Shown here: in pieces, positions 13,833 to 14,079 of the stretch
Numbering within the stretch: the stretch's first letter is position 1
Layout: each line of letters begins with the position of its first letter
Origin: Clostridia bacterium
Lineage (GTDB): Bacteria > Bacillota > Clostridia > Christensenellales > Aristaeellaceae
NCBI GenBank assembly: GCA_900769075.1
Contig: CAAGFE010000110.1
Coordinates: forward strand, 1-14,079
DNA: 14,079 nt
Reading direction: 5' to 3'
Notes under the pieces: model-generated
Seen by the model: only the letters and a program-made list of their open reading frames with translations
Told to the model about the DNA's origin: nothing
Databases searched by the model: none
Program-made: the position numbers and the translations under genes

Positions 13833-14079
13833 CGGCCTGTGTAAGCCTGCGGCTTCCTCAGGCTTCGCTCGGCGATTGCAAGCAATCGCTGTCGCTCGTC
13901 GCGCGAAAGCGCGACCTTTTTCCGGCCTGTGTAAGCCTGCGGCTTCCTCAGGCTTTGCTCGGCGATTGCAAGCAATCGCTGTCGCTCGTCGCGCACAGCG
14001 CGACCTTTTTCCGGCCTGTGTAAGCCTGCGGCTTCCTCAGGCTTCGCTCGGCGATTGTGAACAATCGCTGTCGCTCGTC
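13833..14079. repeat. Tandem array of about 90-bp hairpin-rich repeats, cut by the window edge
   Basis: Nearly identical units begin at 13833, 13923 and 14012 (periods 90 and 89). The third runs to the end of the window, so the copy number is at least three. Each unit begins CGGCCTGTGTAAG and contains a 6-bp stem (AGCCTG with CAGGCT) and an 8-bp palindromic stem (GCGATTGC with GCAATCGC). The two complete units end with GTCGCGC, a GAAA or ACA loop, and GCGCGAC followed by CTTTTT. The last element is a textbook intrinsic terminator on the plus strand, present twice. The third unit differs in its second stem (GCGATTGTGAACAATCGC), where the loop has changed but the stem is kept. No convincing protein is encoded. 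Confidence 0.88.
13905..13918 (+). terminator. Terminator-like hairpin core in the first complete repeat unit
   Basis: The GCGCG-type stem with a GAAA tetraloop is followed at once by a C and five T residues. The same element recurs 89-90 bases downstream in the second unit with an ACA loop. No plus-strand gene is visible upstream within 5 kb that would need it, so it may be a by-product of the repeat rather than a dedicated terminator. Confidence 0.5.

Noticed and set aside
13772..13996. Small minus-strand frame with a repeated DERQRLLAIAE segment
   Set aside because: It is the 90-base tandem repeat read in frame; the next period is 89 bases and breaks the frame, and the hairpins explain the conservation better.
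13833..14079. CRISPR array
   Set aside because: The units are contiguous with no unique spacers, and the 90-base period contains three separate hairpins.

Overview
The window is GC-rich by eye and looks like a chromosome segment of a high-GC gut Clostridia/Eubacteriales bacterium. This rests on gene content: a YitT-family protein, a DUF6440 small protein, a flotillin, a MATE pump, a cytoplasmic GH115 and a secreted Cys-rich protein. It also rests on strong AGGAGG-type ribosome binding sites and on an intergenic palindrome that resembles repeats I recall from gut Firmicutes. No rRNA, tRNA, CRISPR array, transposase or phage gene is visible. The taxonomic call is an inference and no database was searched.

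Layout: (1) 1-208, a non-coding cluster of four hairpins. (2) 209-1324 (-), a secreted Cys-rich protein. (3) 1325-1583, a divergent intergenic region with one good sigma-A-type promoter on each strand. (4) 1584-6265 (+), a four-gene operon: an APH-fold small-molecule kinase, a CDP-alcohol phosphatidyltransferase fused to a flippase-like membrane domain, an IspD/TarI-like cytidylyltransferase and a YitT-family membrane protein, closed by an intrinsic terminator. (5) 6471-8183 (+), a flotillin and a DUF6440 small protein with their own promoter and terminator. (6) 8227-8377, the convergent intergenic region with a double-hairpin palindromic repeat. (7) 13750-8378 (-), a three-gene operon: a membrane-anchored degenerate metallophosphoesterase, a GH115 alpha-glucuronidase and a MATE exporter. 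(8) 13833 to the window end, a tandem array of about 90-bp hairpin-rich repeats.

The most interesting unit is the operon at 1584-5301. Read as a pathway, the kinase would phosphorylate an alcohol, the cytidylyltransferase would activate it as CDP-alcohol, and the CDP-alcohol phosphatidyltransferase would transfer the phospho-alcohol to an acceptor, probably a lipid. The fused membrane domain could then move the product across the membrane. The order of chemistry follows from the protein families; the substrate is unknown. The transferase has serine where the family normally has its last catalytic aspartate.

In the minus-strand operon, the first gene keeps the metallophosphoesterase scaffold but has lost most metal ligands, which suggests a pseudoenzyme. 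GH115 lacks a signal peptide and so should act on imported glucuronoxylan-type oligosaccharides.
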